NCBI RefSeq assembly: GCF_937616625.2
Contig: NC_065574.1
Coordinates: forward strand, 9,426,501-9,490,500
Direction of reading: 5' to 3'
From: Mercurialis annua
Lineage: Eukaryota; Streptophyta; Magnoliopsida; Malpighiales; Euphorbiaceae
Length of the DNA: 64,000 nt
Each line of letters opens with the position of its first letter. Positions within the stretch are counted from its first letter, which is position 1. Shown here in pieces: positions 21,307-32,799 of this stretch. The notes beneath the pieces were generated by a model that was not told where the DNA came from, ran no database searches, and saw nothing but the letters and a program-made list of their open reading frames with translations. The translations under genes and the position numbers were made by a program.

Positions 21307-24300
21307 TTAAGAGGCAACATTATTGTAGGCAAGGCCAATTTCTTCCTCTGTCATCTCAATTGTTTCATCACTGTCGTAGTCTACAGCAACAGATTTCCTA
21401 CTACCACCCTTCTTGTTTTCGCCATTCTTCTGTCTTTTTGTCTTCAGCTTCGAATCATCATTTATAGTTATACTGTTAAGTTCTTCCTCGTAAATTTGTT
21501 TGAATGACTTGGCCTGTCTGCAGAGATCTTCCCTGGAAAGACTAGCTCCACCAGTTTTATTATCTACAAGCTTTATAAGCTCCTCAATTGCACGAGGAAC
21601 AATATTCCACTGCTCGACTATTTTCTTAATGTCCTAAGAAGATTAAGTAAAGATAATTTTAAAAATAACATTTTAGCACGTCATAAAGAGGGTAGCCTTA
21701 ACAAAAACCAGCAACTCACAAAGCATTTAAGATCATTGAAGTTAGTTTATGAAAAAAATGAGATTCCTAATAAACGGTGTGCAAGCATACTGAAGTAGGT
21801 TTAGTCGGTATTAACTCAACATGATTCATTCAAGTAGGGACAAACAACCCTATGTTTTGGCAAAGGACAAAAGAGTCAACATGTGCAGGTCTTCAGCCAG
21901 TGAAGAGAAGAGTCATAGCATAAGTATGCAAGAAACAAATGCATATAGCTGAAAGATGAATTATATGTAAACAATATGCAAAAGCAAGGACAAAAGTTAA
22001 AAGATTAACAAAACTAAGATGCTTTTAAACAACTCTGTTTTAAGGTTCTCTTTTGAAAGGTTTACACAAAGTCGATGACCAGCCTAAACCCTAAAGTAAG
22101 GTGTTTGCAAGAGTAAGATGCTTTTACAAATACTCTCATCTGAATTTCATTTTTGAAGCAATAGCCAACACTTATGAATCGCAGATAGAAAGCATGATGC
22201 AAAGTACCGATGATCAGCCTAAACCCTAAAGTAAGGTGTTTGCAAGAATAAGATGCTTTTACAAACACTCTCATCTGAATTTCATTTTTGATGCAATAGC
22301 CAACACTTATGAATCGCAGATAGAAAGCATGATGCAAAGTAAGCATGATGTGGGGGGAAAACCGCAATTTCCAATGAAAAGAAAGCGAAACGATTAATGA
22401 TATAGACATGCCTTGAACACACACTTCCCTTCACCGAAGGTCCTTCCATTAGAACAGATGACTAATGCAGTGTGCAAATAGAGCTTCCAGCATATTTGAA
22501 AAGCAAAATGAGATATTAGAGAATCATATACCTGATCCTGTTCAAAGGAATCAATAGCATCTTGTAAACAAATTATGATGCCTCCGGAAGCTATTTCTTT
22601 AATTTCACTCGGCTCCGGCTGTTTATGAGAACAAAAATAAGTATCTAAAAATATAGATTTGTACATCCACCATGCAATAAAGTAAAGATAAGCAGAAGGG
22701 TTCCACATCCTTTGGCTGGCAAAAATAAATATAAAAACATACTTTTTGCATTCTATTGTGTCTTCTTCCTTTTTCCCTATAGAACTAGATCATTCAATAG
22801 CAAATAGTTTGATGACTAACAGTTATATGGTTAGCATGAAAAAAAGGAAGAGCCAACATTAACAAAGCCTAAATTTATATGCACACGCAAAAAGTTACTT
22901 TTTGGCAGAATTTTCCAAGGAAGACGTGCATTACTAGCTGATTAACATGATCCCAATAACAGCAATTAGCAACACTATCTGTAAATAAATAAAAATCAGC
23001 CATAGTATCTAAAGGATCAGAGGCCATTTTACCTTTTCTTCTTGACTCTCCAGCCATGTGAGAGTTCTGTTGAGATCATCAATGGCCCATTCTTTCACTT
23101 TAGAAGGGGGGAATTGCTCTTTGTCAGGATTTGATGCTCTAGTCTGCTAAGTACATGTGACAAAAAGTTGGTCAGCAAAAGCATGAATATAACTTCTAAG
23201 AACATATATTATGGAAGCCTAGCCTGGGATAGCCTTATAAAGTAAATTTCCACTATAATACCCGGGAGGAAATGTTAATACTCATTTCTACACTTAATTC
23301 AAGAAAACCTTTGAGGATGAAGGAGCAGTTGATTTTGAATGTGAGCCTCTTTCGACTTGTTTGCCAGATTTTATAGATGTAGATGGCTTTTGATCTGCAC
23401 GAACTCTTTGAATTCAGAAGACAGACTAGTCATCAAACTTAAAAGACTAGAAAAAAATTGAAGGTTTAATTTAGTACATGAATTTGAATATGCATTTAAA
23501 GTAAATGTCAAAATGAAACACTTCGAACACCAGTTTTGGCCAAGAAACATATATGATCATAAGAGGCTAAGAAAAGATGCTATAGTACTAAGTCATAAGA
23601 CCTTGAGAGGAAACAGTATGGATCCATATTGATCAGCTCAACAGGGTATCAAAATATTCGAAGAGTTAATGCACCTTTCAGATATTACCAATGATTAACC
23701 ACTAAACACTCATCAAGCTAAAGAAGTCGAAGTCCGTATAAGATCAGCATTAAACAGTTCAGAAAGTCTTAGCATAGCAATCCAATTTAGTCTTTTGATC
23801 CTGAAGATTAATAAACTACTCAGGCAACTTTCAAAAGGATTACTCAGAGGCTTAAGCCCAAAAATTGATACATCTTCTGGATAACACAATATTTCTCTTA
23901 CTCACAAATTAAATGCTCAACAATATAAGTCAAAACATTAACACACTAGAGGCCTATTTTTGCATAAAATGCAAAACCTGGGACGGTTCCTCAGTAGGAG
24001 AAGCAAAAGTAATGATTTTAAATATTTATGTACAATGACAATTATTTAGTCAATAATCCCACAACCAGTCTAGGGCTAGATAAGCACACATTGATATCTG
24101 CAAAAGCCATGAATAATGCTATAACAAATGAGAAGGTAAAAGAAGTTCAATGGCCTTTGACCAGGTGCTAAAAGTGTATACTTTGCAAGAAGGGGCAATG
24201 CTTGTTCTTAAACATAATATTGCTTGAATAAGGCAGCGAGAAGGGATGAAACATAGAGAAATTGTGAAAACTCCTTAGGAGAGACAAAAGGACATTTTGT

Positions 24301-25542
24301 ATCTGGATAAGAAAAGCATAAAAACAATGATTAGATGAACAAAAAAGATGCTTTACCACTGCTGATTTCTGTAGTGTTATAGTTTTCCCGCCATGGTTTT
24401 CCAGCATGCATCAAGTAACTATCAATTTCAACAAGCTTTCTCTGGCTGTAGCATTCTAATATCCAATCCTGATGCAAAGAAACTAACTTTCATCAGATTA
24501 TCGTGTCAGTATGAATTCATAGACCAGTAGTAACATTAAGAAAGCTCAGTGATATTTGTTTATTTGGTACATGTAACTGAAGATATGACAGAAGGGACAC
24601 AATGCTGTTTAGGACAAAATACAAAGAAAGTGATTAGTTGACTCAACCAAATATCTATGTAATAGAGAATAATAAAACTTCTTAGTCATCTATGCTTCTA
24701 TAGCAAATCTAGTCATGTCCATTCCAATTACTAAAAGCTAGATTAATTGAGAACAACAAGAAGAAGAACAGAAGCTTTGCTGCTTAGAGAAATTTAACAT
24801 TTTCTAATATTTAATTTTGTCACAAGAGTATTAAAAACATAAATATCAGCAACTAGAATCCTATATAGCCAAAATCAAATGTGGTTGTATTGGAACAGTC
24901 ATAAAAGATACACTTTCTGAGCAATTATTTGCAATCAACTATAATACAAAAAACATGAATAATTTCTTCTCGATTCTAGTATAAATTAGAATAAGAAATA
25001 TAAACAACATATCAACCTTCTTAATAATCGTTCCGTTATCAGCCTCAACTTGTCGAAACTTAGGAGTATTCGAATAAGCACAAACCAAAAGAGTACACTC
25101 AGGACTCCAGTCCTGCCGAAACTCAGCTCCCATCTCCAAAGCCCGAGACCTCAACGTTCCACGCTCGGGATTAACAAACCCCGACAACACAAACACTACT
25201 CCATCCTATCCAATCCAATCCAATCCAAATCAAAACAAATGCCACCAAAACCAATCACTTAAAACTAAAACTCACATGAAATAATAAAACATTAATCAAA
25301 TTTCAAAAATTGAATTACAATACCAAAAGTTTGGAAAAGTCCGTCAAATTCGGATCACGAGCTTTAGATTTTGTACCAACACTGGTTTCCTCGGAAGGTG
25401 CATTGTTTTCCTTATGTTCTGGCTTCTTTTGAACACTAGATTTAGTGGTGTCATCATCTTTTGAAGTCATCCATGAAGGAAGATTTCGTTTCTTACTAAT
25501 ACTACTACTAATCTCTTCTTGACTTTGCTTTGAATTAGACAT
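21307..25542 (-). CDS. XRCC1: DNA repair scaffold protein XRCC1
   Basis: XRCC1 is a nuclear scaffold in base-excision and single-strand-break repair. Seven exons on the minus strand: 25542-25324, 25205-25017, 24468-24357, 23394-23309, 23143-23033, 22618-22532, 21633-21307; 1131 nt in all, 376 residues. Every junction is GT/AG and keeps frame. The start MSNSKQSQEEISSSISKKRN is followed by LPSWM, conserved in plant XRCC1. A BRCT domain (about residues 72-165) contains GVVFVLSGFVNPERGTLRS and DWILECYSQRKLVEIDSYLM. Later come VKEWAIDDLNRTLTWLESQE and CLQDAIDSFEQDQ, and the C-terminus YDSDETIEMTEEEIGLAY, all plant-specific conserved blocks. Plant XRCC1 is shorter than the animal protein and keeps a single BRCT. 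The gene looks intact and is head-to-head with CENP-C across a tRNA gene. Confidence 0.92.
22073..22342. repeat. 135-bp tandem duplication in the last XRCC1 intron
   Basis: Two head-to-tail copies (22073-22207 and 22208-22342) differ at only a few bases. They lie in the intron before the last exon and do not touch coding sequence. Confidence 0.85.
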
Positions 25543-25967
25543 TTCAAATAACTCAAACAAAAATTCCTCAAAGCACCAAAAAAATAATAATTCCAAGTAC
25601 ACTAAATTGAGAATCTGCAGTTATAAATAAAAGAAGAAAGAAAAAATCAGCACAAAATATTAATAATATCAATATAATTAGTAATCAGAAACGAACAAAG
25701 CAGTTGTGGTCGCCTATAGAGTGACCTGCATTGTAAAATTGTACTGAATTAAATATAATTGAAAATTAATCTGGTTTACCTAAACCTAAAAGGTGTCGAT
25801 AAACTCGAGCGGTGGCCTGACATGCCAGTGCTTAACTGCTTATTGTTGAATGTTGATGAAGTCTTGACTGAAATACGTTACGGTTTGAAAAACAAAGCAC
25901 CTGGAAATGGAGTTTTTCTTAGGAGTTTTTTGTTATGGATTTTGTTGGAGCGTTTCTGAACAATAAG

Positions 25968-26049
25968 GTGGACGTGCCGGAGTGGTTATCGGGCATGACT
26001 AGAAATCATGTGGGCTCTGCCCGCGCAGGTTCGAATCCTGCCGTTCACG
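25968..26049 (+). tRNA. tRNA-Ser (anticodon AGA)
   Basis: 82 nt without the CCA end. The acceptor stem GTGGACG pairs with CGTTCAC, followed by discriminator G. The D region has GCCGGAGTGGTTATCGGGC, the anticodon stem ATGA/TCAT encloses loop CTAGAAA with anticodon AGA, a long variable arm follows as in serine tRNAs, and the T arm reads GCAGGTTCGAATCCTGC. It carries both internal promoter boxes of RNA polymerase III. No intron is present. Confidence 0.96.
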
Positions 26050-26050
26050 C

Positions 26051-26056
26051 TTTTTT
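26051..26056 (+). terminator. RNA polymerase III terminator of tRNA-Ser
   Basis: A run of six T starts two bases after the tRNA. Confidence 0.85.
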
Positions 26057-26786
26057 GTTCTTTTACATTATTTTTTTTCGTTAGTCCATGTCTATTCTTT
26101 TACATTAACTTTTTGCTTAATGCAGCTTTTGACCCCTAAATTTAGATCGATTAATCTATATGACCTTATACCTTTTAGTTTAACATATATGATATTTTAA
26201 TTTATATTCTTTTTCAATTTAACCCTTAAATTTTTTACTTCTATAATTGTTTGCCACCTTCTTGTTCAGCTGGATCAAATGTTTGGTTACAAACTAAAAA
26301 ACACGAGTGAACATATATTTTTAGCGGACATATCATATGATTAATGTTTATTTTTTATCCTCAAATTTGTACCATTTTACTAATTTGATCATTGAATTTG
26401 TACTCTTTAATTTATTTAATCCCTCTGTTTTTCATTTTAACTTATTTGACGTCTTATTTTTGGTGATGTGACGAATTAGGTTGCGGTCCAATAAGTAATT
26501 TTTGCTACATCACATTTGTGCTTTTTTTTTTTGGAGTTACAAGTAAAATTTACAAGTTGAGACGCTAGATAAACTAAACAAAAAGATGAGAGATCAAATA
26601 AGTTAATAAATACAAGTTCAAGAGCAAAAGATGCGTTTAGCCCATTATTTTTCATAAGTCCATGGCATGGTGTAGATCACGTGCCTCCCGCTTTACTCAC
26701 ACTTTTCGAATTCATCACTACTGTACACCACCACCAAATTTTTCAGTTTCTCAGAAACTCATAAATTAACCAAACAAAGTTCAAAA
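26057..26786. other. Upstream region of CENP-C, possible inverted-repeat element
   Basis: AT-rich. 26112-26142 (GCTTAATGCAGCTTTTGACCC) and the complement of 26610-26642 (GGCTAAACGCATCTTTTGCTC) look like diverged terminal inverted repeats of an element about 530 bp long, without a clear target duplication. 26650-26786 should contain the CENP-C promoter and leader. Confidence 0.4.
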
Positions 26787-29700
26787 ATGGCGGATTCACA
26801 ACTACAAGAAGATCCGCTCAAACACTACACCGGACTCTCTCTATTTCCACGAACATTATCGTCTCTCTCCCTTCCCGATGCTCCGACTGATCCTCTCTCA
26901 CTCCACAATTTCCTCAAATCTCTGGTATCTCTAGCTTTAATCGGTCTCTGTTCTTTTACCTTCCGTTTGAAGTCGTTTTCATAGCATTTGAATTTATTAC
27001 AGCTCTGTTATATTAATTTTAGTGATTATATAGTGGAATGCGAAAAAAAGAAGGAATTAGAGATAGTTTTTGTTAAATTAGCGTTTTCGAAGTTATTTTG
27101 ATTAATTGTGCTTATGATTGTGTTAATTTCAGCCTGTTAGAAATCCTGATAAGCTTATAAAGGCGGCGGAAAGTATTTTAGATAGCACTGCGGAACTACC
27201 AAACCCTAGGATGACTAATAATGTAGCGGTTTTACATGATGTTGGTGAAGTTGTTAATTATCCGCGTGGTCAAAGGCCTGGATTAGATCGGAAGCGTCGG
27301 CGGTTTTCTTTGATTCATGATAAAAGGTAAACTGAATAGAAACTTAGTTAAGCTAATGGATAGTTTAGTTTATTTCATTGCATGAAAAAGTTGGTTGATT
27401 AAATGTAATGTTATTGTTATGTGATTGTTTCGACAGAGAGCCTGTGGTGAATTTGGAGCCAGCATTGGATTTCGATAAATTGAAAGATCCGGAGGAATTT
27501 TTCTTAGCTTGTGAAAGGCGCGAAAGTGAGTTGGGATATTCGGTTTTTATGTTTATGAATTTTGTGTCTCTTACAAGTTGCTTATAGATTGAGAGTTGTT
27601 GTTTAGATGCTAAAAAGGAAATAGCCAAACAGACGGGCGGTTCTTATACTGATTCTGATCAGTACAATGTTTTCAATGTTCCATTATCCCAACGACCCGG
27701 AATTCAAGGGTATGATTGGATTACTGTTTGTTATTATCATCTAATTTATGGGTTATTTATTGGATGTTTTACTTATTAGCGTCACGATTTTAAATCCTTA
27801 TTAATATCAGGAGATCTAGGACATCAAAATATAAACATCTGTATCCAACCATGTCTTCCCAAGAGAACTCTGGAGTGGATACTGTGTCTAATAGTGGCTC
27901 ACATCAAATGGCATACACTGCAGCTCAACAAATGCAGCCAGATAATGTGGCATTAGAGGAAATGGAGCCAACAGATGATGTATCACAACAAACAGAATCA
28001 GCAAATGATGCATCAGAAGATATTGAACCAGCTAGTGAGTGAATGCAAATTCAGGAACATTATTAAACTGTTTCCCTCTACCTCCCTGTAGGTCTAGCCA
28101 TATATTTAAGAGCTTATTATTAATGCCTAATACTGTCAATTTCTAAACAGGTTCAGTAGATAAGGTTGAGAACCAGGTCAGTAAACTTCTGGATGATTTT
28201 CTTGCTTCTGAAGAGCTAGACGATGGTGCACTCAATCTATTGCAAGGCACATTGCAGTTCAAACCCTATCATATAGAGCAGCTAAACCTTCCTGAGCTAC
28301 CGGATTTTCAAAGGACTGACTTTAAGGCTTCTGGAGTAAACTTGTCAAAGTCGAGGAATGTATTATCTGACATAAACAATTTATTGAAGGAGACACGGAG
28401 TAAAACTCCAGTGAAGCTGAAGAGTGTAGACAGTTCTGTTCATATTGTTGGCTCACCTACACCTCCAAGAAATCCTTATGCTTCTCTATCGGCATTGCAA
28501 CGGAAATACTTTAAGTCAAATCCATCAAATGATCCATTTTCCGCTGATTATATTGACCAAATTTTAGAAAAAAATGCATCTCATGTTCAAAATATTGATA
28601 AATATTCTGATCCAGTTGATGCGGGAAAGACATTGTGTGAATCTGGTGACTTTAACTCTCAATTAAATGAAGAAAATGATGGTGCGGTTTGTAATATGGG
28701 TCTACCTAAGGTGACAATTAGTGACTTTACCAGTGTATTTAAGGAAGATGTGAATGTCAACTTAACAAGTCCTGGAAGCAGTGGTGAGATTGAAACTTTG
28801 GAATCTGACTCGGTGTTAAACAGTAATAATTTCAGTATATGTAATGAAGTCATAAATGAGAAGTTGTGTCAGGCCGGTGTTCGAATTGACATACAGACAA
28901 AGGGAGCTAGTGAGTTGGAGAAAATGGTGAGTTTTCTTTTGGCTTGTTTGCATTCTAAAATTCATATCATTTTTTGAAATCATCATGTCTTACATTGTCA
29001 GGCTTTGCTACAATGTAGGTAGAAGAAGATGCGTTGCCGGAAGCTGTGCCCGTGCAGTCTGATCAGGGAACAGATGTGTTTTCAGTGGAAGCATCAAACA
29101 CCATGCAAAATAAGATTGGTATCAGTAATTTTTTTTTCCTTTACTCAAATGCAACATTCTGCTTCTTTTGTTCACATTGACTCCAGTTTCTGTAAAGTAA
29201 CATGTATGTTTGTAATAACTGCAATTTCTGTCAAGTGACCTTTTTATAAAAAAATAATAATAATTGTGAATTATCACACTTCAACTCCAAGGTTGCAAGG
29301 CAATGGTGAATTTAGATGTTGGCATCACATAGTTGCTTTTGCACTAGGAGTCTGAATCTCCTCATTCCCTAATTTACTAATTTATGGATCAATTGTTTCT
29401 GTAAGGTCAATCAAATCTTACCGCCGATGAAACACCAGCAGCAGATGAATGCCCTGAAATTCAAAACGATGCTGCAAAAAGAGCCGAGGAGAGTGGTTTC
29501 GAACAAGATAATGTGGTTGAAATTCTCTTTGCTCTTTGCTCTTTGCTCTTTCCTATTTGGTTTAATTAGATATTCATCTTCTTAAAATGCTACTATACAT
29601 TTGTTGGTGATGTTTATCTAAGTTAGAAATCATAGGTTTTTATGTTAACAAGGGGTGTGCATTCAGTTCAAATCATAGGCTTATGTTAACAAGAGGTATG

Positions 29701-32700
29701 CATTCGGTTCAAATCGAATTAATTTGAATTTTTTATGAGGAAAGTATGGGTCTCACCCCTTTCTAAAATTTATTTACAAATATATTTTAAGTTTGAAAAA
29801 TCACACTTCCTACTTTATCATTTAAACATTTATAGCTAGTTTTCTTTTATTTACAGTTTTACTGAAAATGGGGGAATGGTGGTCGGTCGCCAGAATTTGA
29901 TCTGAATCCTGAAGTAGCTGTTACTTTGAACATTTTGATTGCATTCTGAAATTCACATCATTTTTTGGAAATCATCATCCGTCTTACATTGTCAGGCTTT
30001 GATACAATATAGGTGGAAGATGTGCTGCAGGAAGCTGTGCAGCCTGATTGGGAAACAACCGAGATTCCAGTGGAAGCATCAAACAGCATGCCAAATAAGC
30101 TTGGTATCATTACTTCTTTCTCTTTACTTAAATGCAACATTCTGCTTAGAATTGCATCAACCTGCTTTCAGTCTCATTAAGTGTAATTTGAAGTAATACT
30201 ATTAATACTTGTAATAGTTGTTCAAGTAACCTTTCTGAGAAAATGAAGATTTTTGCTTTTTATCATGAATTAACAAACTTCAACTCCAAGTTTACAATGT
30301 AGTGGGCATCACAAATAGTTGCTTCTGCAATGGAAGTTTGAACGTTCTCACATCTTTCTGTGGTTTTATTCGTGAACCCAATATACTTATTTTTCGGTCA
30401 ATTTTCCCGGTAGGTCAATCAAATCCTCCTGCCAATGATAAACAAGCAGCAGTTGAATGCCCTGAAATGCAAAATGGTGCTCTAGAAAGAGTTGAGGAGA
30501 CAGCTTTGGAACAACATAATGAGGTTGGAATTATTTTTGCTCATTTCTATTTGGTTTATTAGAAATCTATATGCTTAAAATATTGGTATTCATTTATTGG
30601 CGATGTTTATCTAAGTTAAAGTTTAGAATCATGGGCTTCTGTCAACCGGAGGTATGCATTTGGTACAAATTGAGCCAAATATTGATTTTTAAATTGAATT
30701 AAACCAAAATTCTTTGAATCTTATTTACTTTAAACGGAAAGAACCAGTGGGGTTTGGTCGTTTGTTTTGGTTTGAATTACTTTTATTGGTGCGATTTGTA
30801 CATAAATTCAATTAAACTTTTTACTGCCAACACCGAACCAAAACCAAATATCAGAAATTTCTAATAATTCAAACCGAAAAAACCAAAATTATCAGTTCTG
30901 TTCTGCACACTTCTACTGTCAACATGATGTAACCTTTAACCTCGATAGTTGATACTATTATTTCTTTGCTCTATTAAGTGTTTTTGAAGCTTGTGGTCTG
31001 GTTTGTAGGCATCTATTGTAGTTAGAGAACTTGCATAATGGTTCGTCTTGACTAAAAATCCTAAACATTCATTTCAAATGAAAAATTAGAAGGCTAATTG
31101 AAGTAACAATCCATCATATTGTAGGTTGAACCTGAATTTTTGTTTAGATATTAATTGTATTCACAAGTTATTGGTTACTGTTATAAGGAGGTTATAGATC
31201 AAGTGACGTTGCTCCTTTGTTATTGGCTACTTCTGATCTGAATTCTGAATAGCTGTTCTTTGAACATTTTGAATTCTGGATGCTGTCAGTGACTCAATTC
31301 ATGTTTGAAATTAACATTTTATTAAAGCCTTCGCTGTCCGATTTATTAGCTGTCAGCAGTCAGCTGAATACAGGGGTCTGAACTGGCTGCTGTTTAATGT
31401 TTAACCAAATATTAGATTTTACTTGGTCGGTCTAATCCTGTCTAGCTGCTAAGATTAAATTGAATTAAAAAATAAAAGGATTGTGAAATCTTGTGAAGCA
31501 GTTCCTTGCATAAAGTATTATGTAGCTTTGTCCTGAAAGCAATAATTAGGATTATTGCATCATTTGATGAAAAGGATTGGCAAACCATCACATGCTTGCC
31601 CTCTGTTGCCATAAGCGTCTTTTTTTCTGTTGCCATAAGCGCAGATCATTTAATTTTTTTTCTGATTGAGATGGTTAGTTTTATATAATTACATTCCAGA
31701 TCAAACATGCGTCTGTTAATTTTATAATTATAAATACTGTAAGCAAGAGTTATCCTTTTAGTGCTTTTATGCAAAAAGCACATACAAAAATTGAAAAATA
31801 AAAAAGTTAAGCTACCGGCAGCACTATAGCTCAGTAAAGATGGAATCGTTAAATTCTATGGTAAAGGTCATCTTTAATAATGATATATGGTTTTGGCCTT
31901 TCGTTGAAGTTTCTTGCTATTAACCTTTGCACAACAGGGAAATCAGGAATCATCTGTTTTGCCAATGAATGAGCAAAGCAAAGCAAAGTTACATTCCGGC
32001 AGAAAACGCAAGAGGAAAAATCAGGAACCATCTGTTATGCCAATGAATGGGCAAAGCAAAGCAAAGTTACATTCCTACAGAGAACACAAGAGGAAAGCTT
32101 CTGCTAGGAGGCAAAGCCTTGCAGGTTCTTTCTGTTCCATTAAACATTAAATTATTAATGGTGCTGCTACAAGTACTGCAACACAACTTTTTACATGTTT
32201 CAAATCTCCATCTTTTTGTAGATTGTGGTATGTCATGGGACAATGGGTTAAGACGAAGCACCAGGATCAAGTCAAGACCTTTGGAGTTCTGGAAAGGGGA
32301 AAGATTTTTATATGGCCGCATTCATGGAAGTGAGTTGTTGCTTTTGTTTGTTAGCTAGTGCATATATATTTTATTTTTGATGATGATATGTTAATATTGT
32401 GTTTAGTTTCGATTTTAGTTGGCCTTTCACTTTCTTTAGTAAATGAAATGGTTCTGATATGTGTAGTTAACCTTGTTGTTTCTTTGGAAGATGATTTTAT
32501 ATTAATTAAAGGTTGAATTATGTCAACCATATATACTATCTAGATCTTTCAAGACAAACTGAAAAATATGATTGCCTCAAGTTTTACTGAAAACTGTTGA
32601 TAATCTTTTCTCGTAAATACGACATTGAATATTCCTTCTATGATATTTAGTTTAACGAAATCGTATGTGCATGATAGGTTTGGCTACAGTTATCGGGATA

Positions 32701-32799
32701 AAGTATGCATCTCCAGGAAAAGACAACGGGGAATTGAAAGTTAAATCATTCGTCTCTGATGAATACAAGAATCTGGTTGAAGATGCTGGCCTGTACTGA
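26787..32799 (+). CDS. CENPC: Centromere protein C (CENP-C)
   Basis: CENP-C is the inner-kinetochore protein that binds centromeric (CENH3) nucleosomes and links them to the outer kinetochore. Thirteen exons: 26787-26924, 27133-27326, 27437-27525, 27607-27709, 27811-28034, 28151-28926, 29019-29118, 29406-29515, 30013-30103, 30414-30523, 31938-32124, 32222-32329, 32678-32799; 2352 nt, 783 residues, all GT/AG and in frame. The N-terminus [20 protein letters not shown] is the conserved plant start. Exon 6 has [20 protein letters not shown]. Exon 12 carries the CENP-C motif [19 protein letters not shown] (about residue 718), the nucleosome-binding part, and the last exon ends [18 protein letters not shown]. 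Exons 7-8 and 9-10 are tandem duplicates, and exon 11 has a 26-residue internal repeat. Arabidopsis CENP-C is about 705 residues, so these repeats account for much of the extra length. Confidence 0.94.
28949..29700 (+). repeat. CENP-C exon-pair duplication, unit A
   Basis: Contains exons 7 and 8 with surrounding intron DNA. Similarity to unit B begins in the intron before exon 7 (GCATTCTRAAATTCAYATCA), covers both exons and the intron between, and continues past exon 8 through GTTTATCTAAGTTA to about 29700. Confidence 0.85.
29939..30660 (+). repeat. CENP-C exon-pair duplication, unit B
   Basis: Contains exons 9 and 10, about 1 kb after unit A. Exon 9 retains [11 protein letters not shown] against [11 protein letters not shown] of exon 7; exon 10 retains [14 protein letters not shown] and the same phase as exon 8. 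A third partial relic without exons is visible near 31232-31280, where GATCTGAATTCTGAATAGCT resembles 29900-29920. Confidence 0.85.
31941..32096 (+). repeat. Two 78-bp in-frame repeats in CENP-C exon 11
   Basis: Two units of 26 codons (31941-32018 and 32019-32096) begin [19 protein letters not shown] and [19 protein letters not shown], each ending in a basic run (RKRKRK, REHKRK). The basic clusters could bind DNA or act as nuclear signals; this is inference. Confidence 0.85.

Noticed and set aside
22062..22424. 120-codon minus-strand frame in the last XRCC1 intron
   Set aside because: It runs through the 135-bp tandem duplication, which is a multiple of three; intron position and lack of domain argue against a gene.
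30640..30915. MITE in CENP-C intron 10 with AGGTATGCATTTGGT and CTGCACACTTCT ends
   Set aside because: Inverted repeats too weak by eye and no target duplication; part of the similarity is explained by the intron duplication.
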